Counted from the stretch's first letter, positions 20,834-32,829 are shown. The stretch: DNA of 64,000 nt from Armillaria gallica (GCA_037576215.1 JBANDB010000015.1:2046001-2110000), one strand, 5' to 3'. Notes: generated by a model not told the origin, from the letters alone. Numbers and translations: made by a program.

Positions 20834-23800
20834 CTACAAGTGTGTATGAAAGGATGATAGAATTTGAACGACTTGAATGCCAATGACAATGAATATGATA
20901 ATGAGCACCCGTGTACTGATATCATACCGCACAACGGGGACGATTTCTGTCTTGGTTGGGGCGTCAGCTTGCGCTTCTTCGGTGCTTCCCGTAGCCACGT
21001 CCGTATCGAGCGATGCAGAGTCACGATCCGCATCGTCTGATATGACTGACGCAGACTCCGATATGGTACCATTTAAGATCCATTCTGATGTATGTTCCTC
21101 AGCAAAATACCTGCTGCGTAAAAAGATCGACTCACCTCCTGTGGAAGAGTTGCGGATCTCAAGAAGCGGCCACCCGAAAAAATCGCATACATCAGCGCCG
21201 TCACGCGCGGGATCGAATCCATGCTCGGCATTTAACTCGGGTATGGTTAAACGTACTGTGTGATCCAGGAACCACCCCCATCGTGTCTGCAACTCGTAAC
21301 CTTGGACTTCAACAGTAAAAATATCTTCCTCCTTCAGCGAGTCCATACCGCAAACTCGGGAACAAGATACGACGGGCCAGGATGTAATCGTATTGGTCTC
21401 ATAGTCAATGACGGGGGCAATTATCGACAATGAGAGCGCGTGATGGTACTCGTCTTTTGTGTTGCAGATATGACAGAAATTGACGTCCTCCTCCTCCTTT
21501 GGGGAAAATAGAATGTCAAAGTACACATCTAAGTGTGTACAATGCAGTCAGCAGTTGTTTCAAGCTGAACCAGCTGCCCACCTGCAATGACATATGCCTC
21601 AAGATTGTCACCGTAGCCCCTGGAGCGAAGACATGAGTCGAGCTCGGAAGTCTGTGCAATCCATGATTTCACAATCTCATCAGAATCTTCCCAACGTGTA
21701 TGGATGCTAATGAATGGGTTTCTGATCACATCTTCCCATGAAAGCTCGATGGACACCGGCCCACTGACAATCAATAATTAGCAGCATCAGAAGTTAGTCG
21801 ACGGAATGACCAACTTGTCAAACGATATGTTAACGACCTCCCTCGATGGTCCTTTTCGCTGTGATATGTCCCACTTCCACCCGTGCGACCAGGGCCGGGC
21901 CCTCGCGACCAAAAGTCGGCGTGGTGACAAAGGTGACAAGAGATGCTCCACATTACACAATACGCTGCCCGGCGCATATGAGGCCTTTTGGTATGGGCAG
22001 CTGTAGACAGAGTCGGACAGGCCGTTTAGCTCGTATTGTGGGGATTGGAGTCGGTGCCGGTTGAAGGTTTGAGTCCACCGAATGCCATCAGCCAAAGATT
22101 TTCTGTGACAAAAGTTAATAGCTTCATAACGATTTTGTAAATCCCCCTTCCGCGAACTCGAAGCCGACTTCCATCTGCTGGCTTGACTGTGAAGTGGATT
22201 GCCCGATGCGCGCGACCCGGTACCATAACGGAGGCTATATTTGCCATGCTCCTGTGTATAGGACAAGTCGAACGGGCCCAGGTAGTAATAAGTATACCAT
22301 AGTAGGTCTCCAAACACGAGTTTTCCATACTTGTTGACATAGACTTGTTCTTCTTCGTTATCCTTCAAAACGATTATTGGGCAAAAAACATCATTCGCGA
22401 TTTCACTGACCGGGACGAATACGTTGTAAAATCTATCACCTGAATATCTATAACTTTCCATTGGCAAAACCTCCAAGACCGACTGTGGGAATGGATATTA
22501 GCCTTTGGCCAAGGGTAACTCTTGGGGACGTACCTGTAGATCTTGAAACTGGATGATGATACACCAAGAGGTCAGCCGCTTTAATCAAAAACACAAAGAA
22601 TGGCCTTTACCAAATCAAAATAGAATTGTGTGAACCGCGTCGCAGGCAAGCCATGAAGATAATGGTGAAAAGGGACTCTATCTGTGCCTGTCCGCGAGTA
22701 TTAGCGCTAGAGGACAGATGGAAGGAGGAACGCCTTACCATGAAGAAGAAATATGATCGCAGGAAGATCAGGTGATCTGCATACACCAAAGAGTTGGGGA
22801 AGGTTTGGGTGCCTATTGTCGAGAAGGGTGTGATTCAGTTAGCTACACAGAGACGGAAAGCCGAACCTTTGTTTCATGAAAAAATCGAGGTCCTGATCAA
22901 GTTGCTAGAATACAGAGCATGTGGACCTCGCCGACGACACAGGGTAGTTTACACTCACTTCCATCACGTCCTCTCTGTCATCACCAGAAGCTTGATATTT
23001 GCGAATGACCTTCCGTGTATCACTGTTTTCGATGGTGCAATAACTGTCTTGGTATCTAACGGCACGACACTTCGTCGATGAACGAGTCACTGGTTCGATT
23101 ATGTGGATGTCGCCTGGGATGATATTCCATACCTGTAAAGGCTGAATGACAGGAGTGGAATGACTTAAAATCACATACCGATCCCTTATAAAGACCCCAT
23201 TGTCGAGAACCCTGCGATCTTTTTGAAAGATTTTCCATATTTCCGTTCTGCGATGTGCGCATTTCTTCGATACTGTCCTTGATGGTTGATGAGATATTCC
23301 TCTCCGATGCCTCTACGGAACCTATCAGAGTGCTGAATCCCATGGTAATATCATTGTGGACATCGCAGAGCAGGAATTGTGTCATGGTCGTTGTACGGAT
23401 CTGCTGCCCGTTCAAGAGTGAACGACAATAACGATAATGAGCCACCTACCAGGAAGGAATCCTGAATCGCCTGCACTCGTTGCTGTAAATTATTGATATC
23501 ATCCGACACCTTCTTGGCTCTCAAGTATTGCCAGATTCTCCGCTGATCCCTGCATCCGCTGTTCAGCTTGGAATGGAGATCAACCATGCACCTGTGCATC
23601 GATGGCATGAGGAAGTATAAACAGGCAATGTGGGTCTACTCACGTCTGGAAATCGAGACATATTTCTTTACAACGCGAGGCGCTAGTAGGACCATGCTTG
23701 ATGACGATTTCCCTTACGACAACCAATGTAGCGACGATCCTCTCGGCCAATTCTTGTAGATCCTTTTCATTCTGTCCGGCGCTCTGCAGCTCTCGTTAGT

Positions 23801-23949
23801 GTGGAGAACAGGGAAAAATAACGACATACCTCAATGGCCTCGAGAACGAGGACTACACATTGGGCGGCACCTCTGATAAAAGGAAACGGAACCATCTCGC
23901 CCGCCGCAGCAGTCAACTTTGCAATTTTCAGACACGAATCGATACACAT
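20834..23949 (-). CDS. M2: MLKL-NTD-like / degenerate kinase / C-terminal TM protein
   Basis: Thirteen exons (23949-23830, 23783-23644, 23591-23450, 23403-23179, 23132-22959, 22904-22867, 22812-22739, 22681-22611, 22548-22534, 22482-21803, 21763-21582, 21528-21136, 21084-20834) join to 834 aa. Residues 1 to about 205 are helical with LAERIVATLVVV and RVQAIQDSFL, as in the MLKL N-terminal four-helix domain used by many basidiomycete proteins. Residues 210 to about 330 resemble a kinase N-lobe (IHIIEPVTRSS, VIRKY with Lys254, RHPNLPQLFGV), but no HRD or DFG follows. Then comes a long conserved region with FCHIC, HHALSLSI and IPELNAEHGFDP. The C-terminus has one membrane segment (VLIIIFIVIGIQVVQIL). 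The exon 10/11 junction (39 nt intron) is least certain. Paralogue of M3. Confidence 0.8.
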
Positions 23950-24999
23950 GGAGGTGGAACGAGAAGACACACAGACAAGCGCTGCACTACGTATGCGCAA
24001 ATTTATATACCATCACGGCACCAATATACGACGCATGATTGAAGCTGTTGTAAGAAGTTGTGAGAATGGTACGAGTCTCATCGTTGCATGGGAACATAGC
24101 GGAGATGATATAGGATGATATATACCATCATCCGAATGCCGCTGCTGTGAGTAAGGCAATGTCGTCTGCCAGCCTTTCATGGTGAACCTGTACCAGAATA
24201 ATGAGCACTTGGCATCGCGTGACTCGAGTCTGCCTACAAGAATCGCTTGTCCTCCACATCGTCTGTGCAAATCCTTGACGCCACCATTTTATCCTCGGAC
24301 CTGGTCTATTAGAGTCTCGTAAATGAGCAATCTCCTTTTGGTCGTCCTGTGCGGTCCTGCTATATCCCTCGGTTCTGCTATCAATTAGCTGTGTTTCGAA
24401 GTTCGATGCCATGATATTTGAATATAGTTCAGTCTCATATGTTCATTGTTGGCTTTGGCTTTGGGACGGCAATCGAAAGATATGCAGCCTGTGTATTGAA
24501 TATAAAACAAATAGGATCAGCCCGCGTTTACATATGTCTAGACGCGTTTGGCATCAGCGAAGGATACAGCTCGAGCGCCGTTTACTCACATGTGATGCTT
24601 CTCAGATACTTAGCTTGGAAGTGACAGGGCAGGTATTGCCCCGGTCGACACGTACGATAGTACGTGCTAGCGCCTGTTGATCTGTAGTTCTGAGAGCTAT
24701 ACAATACCACTGTAAGACCTCGTTCCAAAGTATACCGCCCAAGAGCAGATCAGAATATCAAAGGCTCAAATTATCGAGGTACGCGACCCCCTCTGGCCGG
24801 ATCCTTGCGTCTTGCCAGAGCTAAGGAGACTATCAAAAGAAGATTTGGAGCACGAACCTTGACAGAAATCTGCTGTAGAAAACAGCTGGAAGATAACAAC
24901 ATCGATCTTCCATCAATGTCATATACTCAGGTCCGAATACCGTCATTAAGACAAGAGAAACATTCTACGCTTCTCCGGGAACGCTATTTGTGTAGGCGA
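23950..24999. other. Upstream region of M2
   Basis: Presumed promoter of M2 plus the conserved divergent segment at 24411-24680. No other supported gene. Confidence 0.5.
24411..24680 (+). other. Conserved divergent segment upstream of M2 (possible small ORF)
   Basis: Reads MFIVGFGFGTAIERYAACV...SARVYICLDAFGISEGYSSSAV, about 68 codons from the likely start. It aligns gap-free with the copies at 3898 and 63650 and lies about 0.5 kb upstream of M2 on the opposite strand. Candidate small gene or constrained regulatory DNA. Confidence 0.4.
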
Positions 25000-25455
25000 G
25001 ATTGCGGCAGTGTAACGCATCTGGGTACCGTAGAAAGATTTAGGTCCTTCGAAGTCCTGGAAGTGGCAGTATGAAGGGAAAGAAATAACAAATACTGGGA
25101 GTGCTGACGGTCATCGTAACACCTCCTTCGTAAATGGAAAGGAGTAGGTGGCTGAAGTCGATGGCGCAAATGGCGGTCGCTAAAACAGAACCGGCATACG
25201 GACCGACGGCCGAAGTAGGGCCTCTTGAGTCCATTCCACCAAGGTAGCACGTCGTAGATGTTCCTCGATCGAAGATGTCCGTGGCACCGCATACACGTCG
25301 TCATCGTCGCTGCTGTGATACCCCAGTCTGCGATCGGCTAGCTTCAAAATGAACGACTGGCTGTCGTTCAACGAACAGCACGACGGCAGTTGCAGAGCGA
25401 AGGCCCTGATATGCGAAGCCGATAGAAGAGCAATGTTGATTCGACCATTAGCCAC
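25000..25455 (-). pseudogene. Kinase-like gene relic (N-lobe region), copy in A2
   Basis: Keeps DSQSFILKLADRRLGY, then VPRTSSIEEHLRRATLVEW, matching K1. Both flanks are frame-broken and the C-lobe is missing. Counterpart of 4428-4880. Confidence 0.65.
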
Positions 25456-25684
25456 GTCTGGCCTTCATTATTTGCAGGCTGAGATATCTAGACTGTCAGA
25501 GTCTACTTCAGAAGAAGGTCACTCAAATTTTTCGACGCGTTCGATCACGTGTGACTGAGGGCCGGTGGATCTCGGTGGATGCGGCAACAAGTCTCGCCAT
25601 CGAAATATCTATACGACCACTCCTCTCACTATTATTACCATCATCCGGGATTTCTTCTTGGCGGTCCTCAAGATCAAGTTTAAA

Positions 25685-26837
25685 ATGTCCATTCCTTTCG
25701 TCAAAACCGTATGTCGGGCCATGGAGAACATTGCTCCCCTTCGGCTAGCTGAAAAATGGGACAATGTAAGCGCGTTTTCCTAACTTTTGATTTTCAGCCT
25801 TATCCTCACATCGTTAAAGGTTGGACTATTACTCGGTGATTTCCTTCACTGAATTCAAAATAATTGGATAGAGTCTCACCGACATCACCAGAGTCCCCTT
25901 CTCACAAACTAAATGGCAACAATCGTGTTCTCTTGACCAATGAGTACGTTCTCCCATTATCACCTTCTACAAGTCTAATTCTCAACCTTTTCCAGCCTTA
26001 CTTCGTCAGTCGTCGAAGAATCCATCGCCCTCAATGCACCAGTCATCGTCTCGTACCATCCACCCATCTTCAAGCCTCTCCAATCATTAACGCTCACGAA
26101 CCCTTTGCAAGCGTCGCTTCTCCGCTGTGTGGCAGAAGGCATCTCCGTGTTCTCGCCACACACATCATTAGACTCGGCCTGGGGAGGCGTGAACGACTGG
26201 CTTGCCAAAGGGCTCGGTACTGGTGAAATCAGTGCTTTGGTGGGCGAGAAACTCGATGCGAGTGGAACGAGCGAGGGTGCAGAAGGGCGGCTGTTGATTC
26301 TGGATGAGCCAGTGTCTGTGAAAGAGCTTGTGAGCAGGGTGAAGCGGCATCTTGGTCTATCTCAAGGCAAGAAATCTTTTGTTACTAGCGGTCGTTTTCG
26401 TTGGCTGATGTATGCGCTCAGTCCAAGTAGCATATCCTTCCGCCGTACTAAGCGACATTCGGACAGTGGCGATATGTGCAGGGTCAGGAGGATCTATGCT
26501 CGTTGGATGCGAAGCTGACGTTTACTTCACTGGGGAGATGTCTCATGTTCGTCTTTTTTTTCGTATTCTGGTTACTATTACTATTAACGTGTTGATACCT
26601 CGACAACAGCATGAAGTATTAGCATCGGTCGCTGCCGGGAAGCACGTCGTCTTATGTAAGTGTTCATAATACAAGCGATAAAGAAGCCCTCTAACCTTTC
26701 TATTCACAGGTGGTCACACGAATACGGAACGCGGTTACCTTTCTGTACTAGCGGAGCGACTTCGGAAGGAGATTCAAATTGAGGACCTTGAAGTCTTTGT
26801 TAGCAAACAAGATGCGCATCCGCTGACATTCATATGA
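25685..26837 (+). CDS. NIF3-like dinuclear metal-binding protein, copy 2
   Basis: Seven exons with the same phases as copy 1: 25685-25765, 25820-25835 (16 nt), 25892-25943, 25996-26366, 26422-26546, 26610-26655 and 26710-26837; 272 aa. All metal-site motifs (YHPP, HTSLD, GHTNTERG) and the GC-AG intron are preserved. Differences from copy 1 are few and mostly mild: MIL to LIL, IIL to VVL, MED to IED, and VYV to VFV. The least conservative seen is Arg to Cys in MLVGREAD, next to the TGEMSHHE motif. The open frame across seven exons argues that both copies have been under selection or that the duplication is young. Confidence 0.92.
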
Positions 26838-27735
26838 TATTCATGCTCGGGGTGCAAGAAGCGGGGAGGGGTTGTGGTTGTGGTAATAAAAAAGTGACAG
26901 AAGATGCCCTTGTGTCAGTCTCGCTGTTTCAATCAGATCCAAAGTGTGCCACCTAAAGCAGGAGCCTTCAGCCAAGATTTGGCGATGTCCTGATTGAGTC
27001 CGCTAGCTTCAGTGCCCAAGTGCCGGTATGGAGGTGCGTCGTATGTTATACTTGTGTAACGATACTTAATTCCCGTACTCTAGCAGCAATGATCTACCTG
27101 GTGCAAAGCCTCTCCTCGAAATACAGGCGTTCGAATCTCCATGACATCGAGCTTCCGCGACGACAGCCCGCCAGCCATTACTATTCCAACTGCCCAATCT
27201 CATCGCCATGGCACGGACATGGACATAGCTCGTATAGCTCGTATACACAACACCAGACGGGTGCCATAAATCAGTCTCCGACTAGTTCAATCTCGTACAT
27301 GATCCTGGCGGAAGATTCGTCTGTCACTTTCTGACACAGACAACGTCGCAGGGTTCTTAGCGTCGACTTTCTGTCTTCCTAAAGCGCACACTCCTACTCC
27401 CTCTGGACCTCGTTGTGGGAAGTTAGAACTCAAGGCGGTGCCACGTTTCCGGCTCAGACTATTCCCAGAGATGGAGAATGTTATTCGCCACCCTACGCTG
27501 TTGACGTTTGTCCTAAACGGGAAAGGAGTTTACCGGAGGGGCAACTTTGAGAGGGGTTTTTCTTGTATGAGGGCCGTTGTTCGTCAAGCTGAGCTCCGGT
27601 CCTAGGTTTATCTCGCCCGGGATGGTCGATTTTTCGGTTCCTTCCTCATCCCATATAGTCACCAGATTCTCGGTCGCCCTCTAGTTCATGATAGTCATCG
27701 CGTCTGCAAGCGTCCACGGAAGAGCGGACCAACGG
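26838..27735. other. Intergenic, block A copy 2
   Basis: Counterpart of 6314-7157, diverged by indels. No conserved frame. Confidence 0.5.
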
Positions 27736-28051
27736 CTAGTCATACCAAGGTCTACACCGAACACCTGACTTTATCCTCCACCGATGCACCATCTCCTTCG
27801 CCCCGTCCCAATCCGTATCCAAAACTCTCTCAAATATCCCCATCCGATAGCCTTCTGGCAAATTCTCCACATATTTATTGAACACCGCCGGATTATCATA
27901 TCGAGAGTCCGACATCTCAAACGGTGTAACATTCTTCTTCCATCCCCCATCCACGAGAGCTCTCCTCATATTTCGCGTATCGGGGCCCCCTTCGACAACG
28001 CCTTTCCACTCCTCGTCGCTCCATCCAGGTCTTCTGATGATGGCGAATCCT
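27736..28051 (-). pseudogene. K1b: 3' fragment of the K1 kinase-like gene
   Basis: The last 105 codons or so of K1 (GGPDTRNMRRALVDGGWKKN to the C-terminal SGVRCRPWYD) are still open, but the duplication edge at 28051 removed the Lys, catalytic loop and DFG Asp. Nothing of the N-terminal part follows. Confidence 0.85.
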
Positions 28052-28267
28052 TAAGAATGCGGAATTCGGTATAACGAGGCCACGTGTTACTGAAAAGTTG
28101 GAATCCGACGTCCACGATATTCCATTCGTTTCGCTGAAACTCAGTCCTGCTGGTGTTCAGAGTTTCTCACACCTTTTCACTCCTCAGATCTTACTGACCT
28201 GCAAAAGGCTGACTTGGCTGACTTAACGCTACGGGCGGTCACCGATCGGAATTTACAAGGAATAAAT

Positions 28268-29278
28268 ATGAAACGGCGATTTCAGTTTCTGGCTCTGCGG
28301 GCCGCTAATTTCTCAAAGCATTCTTGTATGTCTTTAGCTACACCTGATCATCGTTTAACATCGTCGGCGTCTCAGGAAAACACGAGGCAAGGAACATTGC
28401 CACAAACGTACGTGCATATGCGTTAATAATCTCAGGAATCATTTTAATGCTCACGAGTCACCTTCATATTTAGAGGCGATGACTTATACCGACCTGGGGC
28501 GAGGCTCAATCTCAAATACCGATCTCACGAATCTTCAGAGTACATAGATCTAGCTGCTATGGCAGTCAAGCGCTTCGAACCTTTCACCTCTGCCGTTGTG
28601 CTGCTTGTTCAACAACTCTCAGACAGCCAGCCGCTCATTTTAAAGCTAGCCGATCGCAGACTGGGATATTGCGCCGGTAACCACGATGACGTCGATACAG
28701 TGCCATGGCTATCTTCTATCGATGACCATCTACGACTCGTCGTACGTGATATTCAGGAGGGCCTGAAACCTAATTGGTTCGAGCTCATACATTATTTTGA
28801 GAACCGGCCGGACACTGAGCTTTGGGAGGATTGGATGTGGGAGGTCTGCAGCCATGACACGGAGCTATCTGCATATCGGCTTTTGCATCGGCTGCAAGGC
28901 CGGTATATCCCCCGTCTTTATGGCGTTGCTCGTCTTTGCATCACCTCCGAGTCTATTCCTCTTCATCCCATCACCGACTTCGTCGACGGACTTGTTCTTA
29001 AGTATATCCCTGGTATCAACATGAACAAGCTCAATCCTGGTATCGACGTCTCAGAGGAGGCGGAGAAGATTTCTAGCGCAGTGTTGGAAGGGCGCGCTGT
29101 CCGCGGAGGCCCAGACACCCGCTACATAAGGAGGCTCCTAGTGGATCCTGAGGATGGGTGTTGGAAGAGGACTGTAACGCCGTTTGATATGTCGGACTGG
29201 CACTACGACAAGCCTCTGACATTTAACAAATATGTGGAAAGCATGCCTGATAACTTTCGTAGGGCGACATTTGTCTGA
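28268..29278 (+). pseudogene. K2: kinase-like protein lacking the catalytic core
   Basis: Two exons, 28268-28407 and 28474-29278 (66 nt intron), give an open 314 aa frame. It keeps the presequence-like N-terminus, PLILKLADRRLGY and WEDWMWEV. After ISSAVLEG it jumps straight to RGGPDTRYIRR: about 50 residues holding the HND loop and DFG are deleted in frame. A TGA at 29276 replaces the conserved Arg of TFERVLD, so the last 30 or so residues (VLDTDWEGAREKVYQWRIKPG) are cut off although still legible to about 29370. It could be expressed as a pseudokinase-like fragment; decay is more likely. Confidence 0.75.
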
Positions 29279-29379
29279 GTCTTGGATACGGATTGGGAAG
29301 GGGCGAGAGAGAAGGTTTACCAATGGCGTATCAAACCAGGGGTTCGGTGTAGGTCTTCGTATGATTGCGATCAATCGAC

Positions 29380-30055
29380 ACCAGCTAGTTCGCCTTTCTC
29401 GCATTTCCAGAACCCTTGCTGGACAACGAAGGATGATTTTTTGTTGCTTTGTGTGCAGCCTCGAAGATCAAAGCCTTGCCAAAGGAGTAGAAGTGAAAGA
29501 GACTGTTCATCTTGGAATGTTCCAAATACCAGAGTCTACGGGCAGGTATGAACGAGATGGGAAGAGGAGCGGCGTCAATGCGAAGCATGATGGAATACGC
29601 AGCAACCATCAAGGCATTACCGAAATATATAGGTAAAACACGGCGCTTCCAAGCCACCATGGGTAACGTCTATCCGGAAAGTCAGACTAACACTGATCGG
29701 AGATGATACCCGCCCCCCGTCGATGCAAGACTTTATATGTTGTACCGTGCATACTGCCAGCGGCTTCCACTCGTAAAGTCTATTTACTAGACTAATAGAA
29801 CCTATTTGTTCATCTGACACTCCACTAGCGCCGCTTGCACCAACGCCTCTTCTTCAATTTCTCAAACACTGGGCGCTGCGACTTTAATTGTTTACCAAAC
29901 TTGAGCTGCGGATCGAACTCGTGGAACATTGCACATGTATTGAAGGGAAAAAATTGCCAACTTCGGTGTAACTATAACAGCTCGAGCGCCTTCAAGGCAG
30001 TGCTCCATATATTCGTCAGGCTGTTAGACAGATTTACTATCACCCCCAGTCTGGG
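29380..30055. other. Intergenic between K2 tail and F2
   Basis: Duplicate of 8701-9360. No supported gene; the right half is F2 promoter sequence. Confidence 0.4.
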
Positions 30056-30063
30056 TATAAAAA
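30056..30063 (+). promoter_or_regulatory. TATA box of F2
   Basis: TATAAAAA followed by GG, 36 bp before the ATG at 30092. Identical box upstream of F3. Confidence 0.6.
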
Positions 30064-30091
30064 GGAATACCAGTCTTCAGGGTTCTTCATT

Positions 30092-32236
30092 ATGGCGCGA
30101 CTCACTTTCCTACTCGAACAACTCAGTGCCGTACTCTTTCTCTGCGTATCGTCCACCGGCGCCTACTATTGTCGAACGGTTCCTGGAGATCCAAGCTTTC
30201 CATCTGGTGAAGAATGGAATAGTCTGAATTCTTCTGTCTCTGGCAGGCTTGTCAAAGCGATCCCATCAGCTCAATTTTGCAATACGCATGGCGGCTGCAC
30301 TGACGCGGAATGGACCAGTGCCTCTTTTCGCGCTGATATACCTGGAGCCATGAATTATGTGCGATAATTATCTATCGTCAAACGACCCCGCTAACCATCG
30401 TGACGCTTTGACAGGTCAATTGGGAGCAGGTGAGATTTTGTCATAGTGTGTCAAATGAACAGCGTGATACTCATTTCCTTTTTCTTCAGGATTACGCATC
30501 TATCCCTCCGTCTATATGCCTGAGGAATTCTACAAACTGTGGTCAAGGCAACGTTCCCCTATACGCTATTCTAGCGGAGTCTATCGAAGACGTGCAGGTA
30601 ATTGATCACCTTTGTCATTGGGCGACCCCACACGAACTGATATCAATAAAGATCGCCATCGCTTTTTCCAGCGCTCACAACCTTCGACTAGCGGTTAAGG
30701 CATCTGGCCACGACCATATGGGACGATCGACTGCCCGAAATTCGCTTCTTATTTCTACGCACAAGTTTCAAAATATCACCTTTGCTGAGAACTTTACTGT
30801 CAGCGGGCATAACGAAGGATCAGCTGTCACCGTTGGTAGTGGAGTACCTTTAAACACTTTGTATCAGGCAGCCAAGGAGCAAGGCAAGATCCTCGTCGGT
30901 GCCGGTGTAGCGACTATCGTTGCTGCTGGCGGCTACTTTCAGGGAGGCGGCCATTCAGCGATCTCGCCCCTTTTGGGCCTAGCTGCAGATAACGTCCTTG
31001 GTAAGCCTTAACCCTTCAGTGTGAACCTGCTACTAACGAGAATGACAGAGTTCGAAATCGTGACTGCTAACTCAACATACCTGAAGGTGAACGAAGGAGA
31101 ACATGCTGATTGTCGGTGCCCCATTTTCTTTCAGCTCTGCCGACTTTTTGATAACTCTAATCTTCCTACCAGTGTTCTGGGCGCTACGAGGAGGTGGTGC
31201 AGGATCATGGGGTGTCGTTGTGTCAGCTACATTTCGTACATTCCCCACCTTCAATGCCACAATTTCGCATGTATCGATGGTCGCCAACGACACTGCGGCG
31301 ATTGGATCGATCATGGCGACGCACGCCAAGCATATCTTTGATTGGGACGATCTATCCATGGGCCAATATGTTTACGCCAACAAAAACACCACAGGGGATG
31401 CATACATACTGACTTTCATTTCATATTTCCCCAGTATATCTTCGGATGAAGCTTCTGCTGCTCTGAAGCCATTCCTAGATGATGCGGAGGAGTTTGGACA
31501 GATCGCTGGACAGCAATTCAACGAAACCAACATAAATGACGGGTTAACAGATGTCGACGATGTAGTTGGCTCGAACCTTGTGTTAGGTTCAAGACTTATC
31601 CCGGCAAGTGCGTACCGCGATCATCCTGACACTTTCGGCCATGTGTATACTCAGCTTCTCGATGCTGGGGCTCCTATGTGAGTTATCTGTTCGATGTCTG
31701 CTGATAATTTAAATCTAAAAAACTTTATGATGAACACAGCGTCCTCGGTTGCTTAGTTGCGGGAGGTAGGAACTGTATAGTCGCACAAGAAGTTCTTTGT
31801 ACTCACTTAACAAAAATTACAGGAAAGGTATCAGAAAATGCATACATTGACTCTGCTATTCATCCTGCATGGCGAACAGCGAAGACACATGTACGAAAAT
31901 TTGTCTGTCCTTGATACACCCGATATAACTTTGTTTTAGATTGTCCTTATCAACCCTTGGGACGACTCCACGTCACTGTCAGATGTTTCCTCCATTCGGA
32001 GCGCATTCAAGGACTCCCAGCTGCCTATCCTTGAACAGATCGCTGGATCACCTGGCGCCGCATACTCTAATGAGGGTGATACTTTGGAAGAGGACTTCAA
32101 AACCACGTTCTTTGGACCCAATTATCCACGTCTCGAAGAGATCAAAGGGAGGTATGATCCAAAGGACATGTTCATTGTGGCAGCGGGAGTTGGCAGTGAT
32201 AGGTGGGACAAAGACGGACTTTGCAGGATAGACTGA
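30092..32236 (+). CDS. F2: secreted FAD-linked oxidase, BBE-like (copy 2 of 3)
   Basis: Nine exons with the same lengths as F1 (267, 15, 108, 349, 63, 505, 26, 68 and 297 nt): 30092-30358, 30415-30429, 30490-30597, 30652-31000, 31049-31111, 31173-31677, 31740-31765, 31823-31890 and 31940-32236; 565 aa. It has a signal peptide, the flavinylation motif KASGHDHMGRS, GGYFQGGGHSAI and the BBE motif NYPRLEEIKGRYDPKDMF. Substitutions cluster around GHD(Y/H)(L/M)GRS and GGY(I/F)QGGG, close to the flavin, so specificity may differ from F1 (Tyr to His beside the FAD-linked His). Confidence 0.92.
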
Positions 32237-32440
32237 ACCCAGTTCATTAATGTCGGGGCCTCTAGAATCTGTTCGAGTACTTTACAATCTAAATATTGCA
32301 GGTACCTTTCTCTTAGGTTTCCTGACGACCTCCAAAAACAGTGTCATGGTACATCACTGCCTGCCAATGTCTCACCAAGCACCGATGTACACCCCGATGC
32401 AATTCAACTGCCCACGCCGGTCCCGATCCATTTATTCCGG

Positions 32441-32829
32441 GAAGAAGACTAGGTGAGGCCGTGAATGCAATGCTGAACGAATATACAGAACAAAATCTGG
32501 TAGTGCTACATTTCTTCTTTGACTCGATAAAGTAAGAGAGAGGACTGAATTTCGTCCGCAGATGCCTGCGCAGAAGCGGGCACTTCAAAGTTCAAAATTT
32601 CCTGTTCGAACTTCCGAACTTCGAGTTACGAACATCAATATTCTGGCTGCCTCCAAACATATTCCTATACTGTTCTAATACTGTTGCGAATACCCACTCA
32701 ATGATCTTGGTGCCTTCTGAGTGCTTAGGTCGCAATCGGTCCGAAAGACCGGCACGTTCGTTTCCCAGTCCCACTACTGTCGACAACACCGTCTCGTAGA
32801 CCTGACTCAACGATCAAGTCGTAATAGAT
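32441..32829. other. Right flank of B2
   Basis: Non-coding. The stretch 32500-32710 (CGTCCGCAG..., GGGCACTTCAAAG) is also repeated inverted at 38505-38700. Confidence 0.5.

Larger units (their letters stand above)
23679..28051. repeat. Segmental duplication block A, copy 2 (A2)
   Basis: Second copy of 3163-7473. Here the left side continues into the complete M2 gene, while the right side stops abruptly inside the kinase gene at 28051, where unrelated sequence (TTAAGAATGCGG) begins. Truncations of the two copies are thus reciprocal. Confidence 0.85.
29144..32440. repeat. Segmental duplication block B, copy 2 (B2)
   Basis: Direct copy of 8450-11735. Its part from about 29740 to 32710 is also repeated in inverted orientation at 38470-41525. 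Contains the tail of K2 and the oxidase F2. Confidence 0.85.

Noticed and set aside
20834..21526. Continuous 230-codon ORF taken as proof of no intron near 21110
   Set aside because: M3 has a TAG in the equivalent 51-nt stretch, and both have GT-AG borders preserving frame, so it is an intron that happens to be open in M2.
21787..22476. 229-codon minus ORF as a separate gene
   Set aside because: It is exon 10 of M2; micro-exon and frames connect it to both sides and M3 has the same arrangement.
30430..31011. 193-codon ORF reading through introns of F2
   Set aside because: Reading through is accidental; splice sites and exon lengths identical in F1 and F3 show two introns in it.
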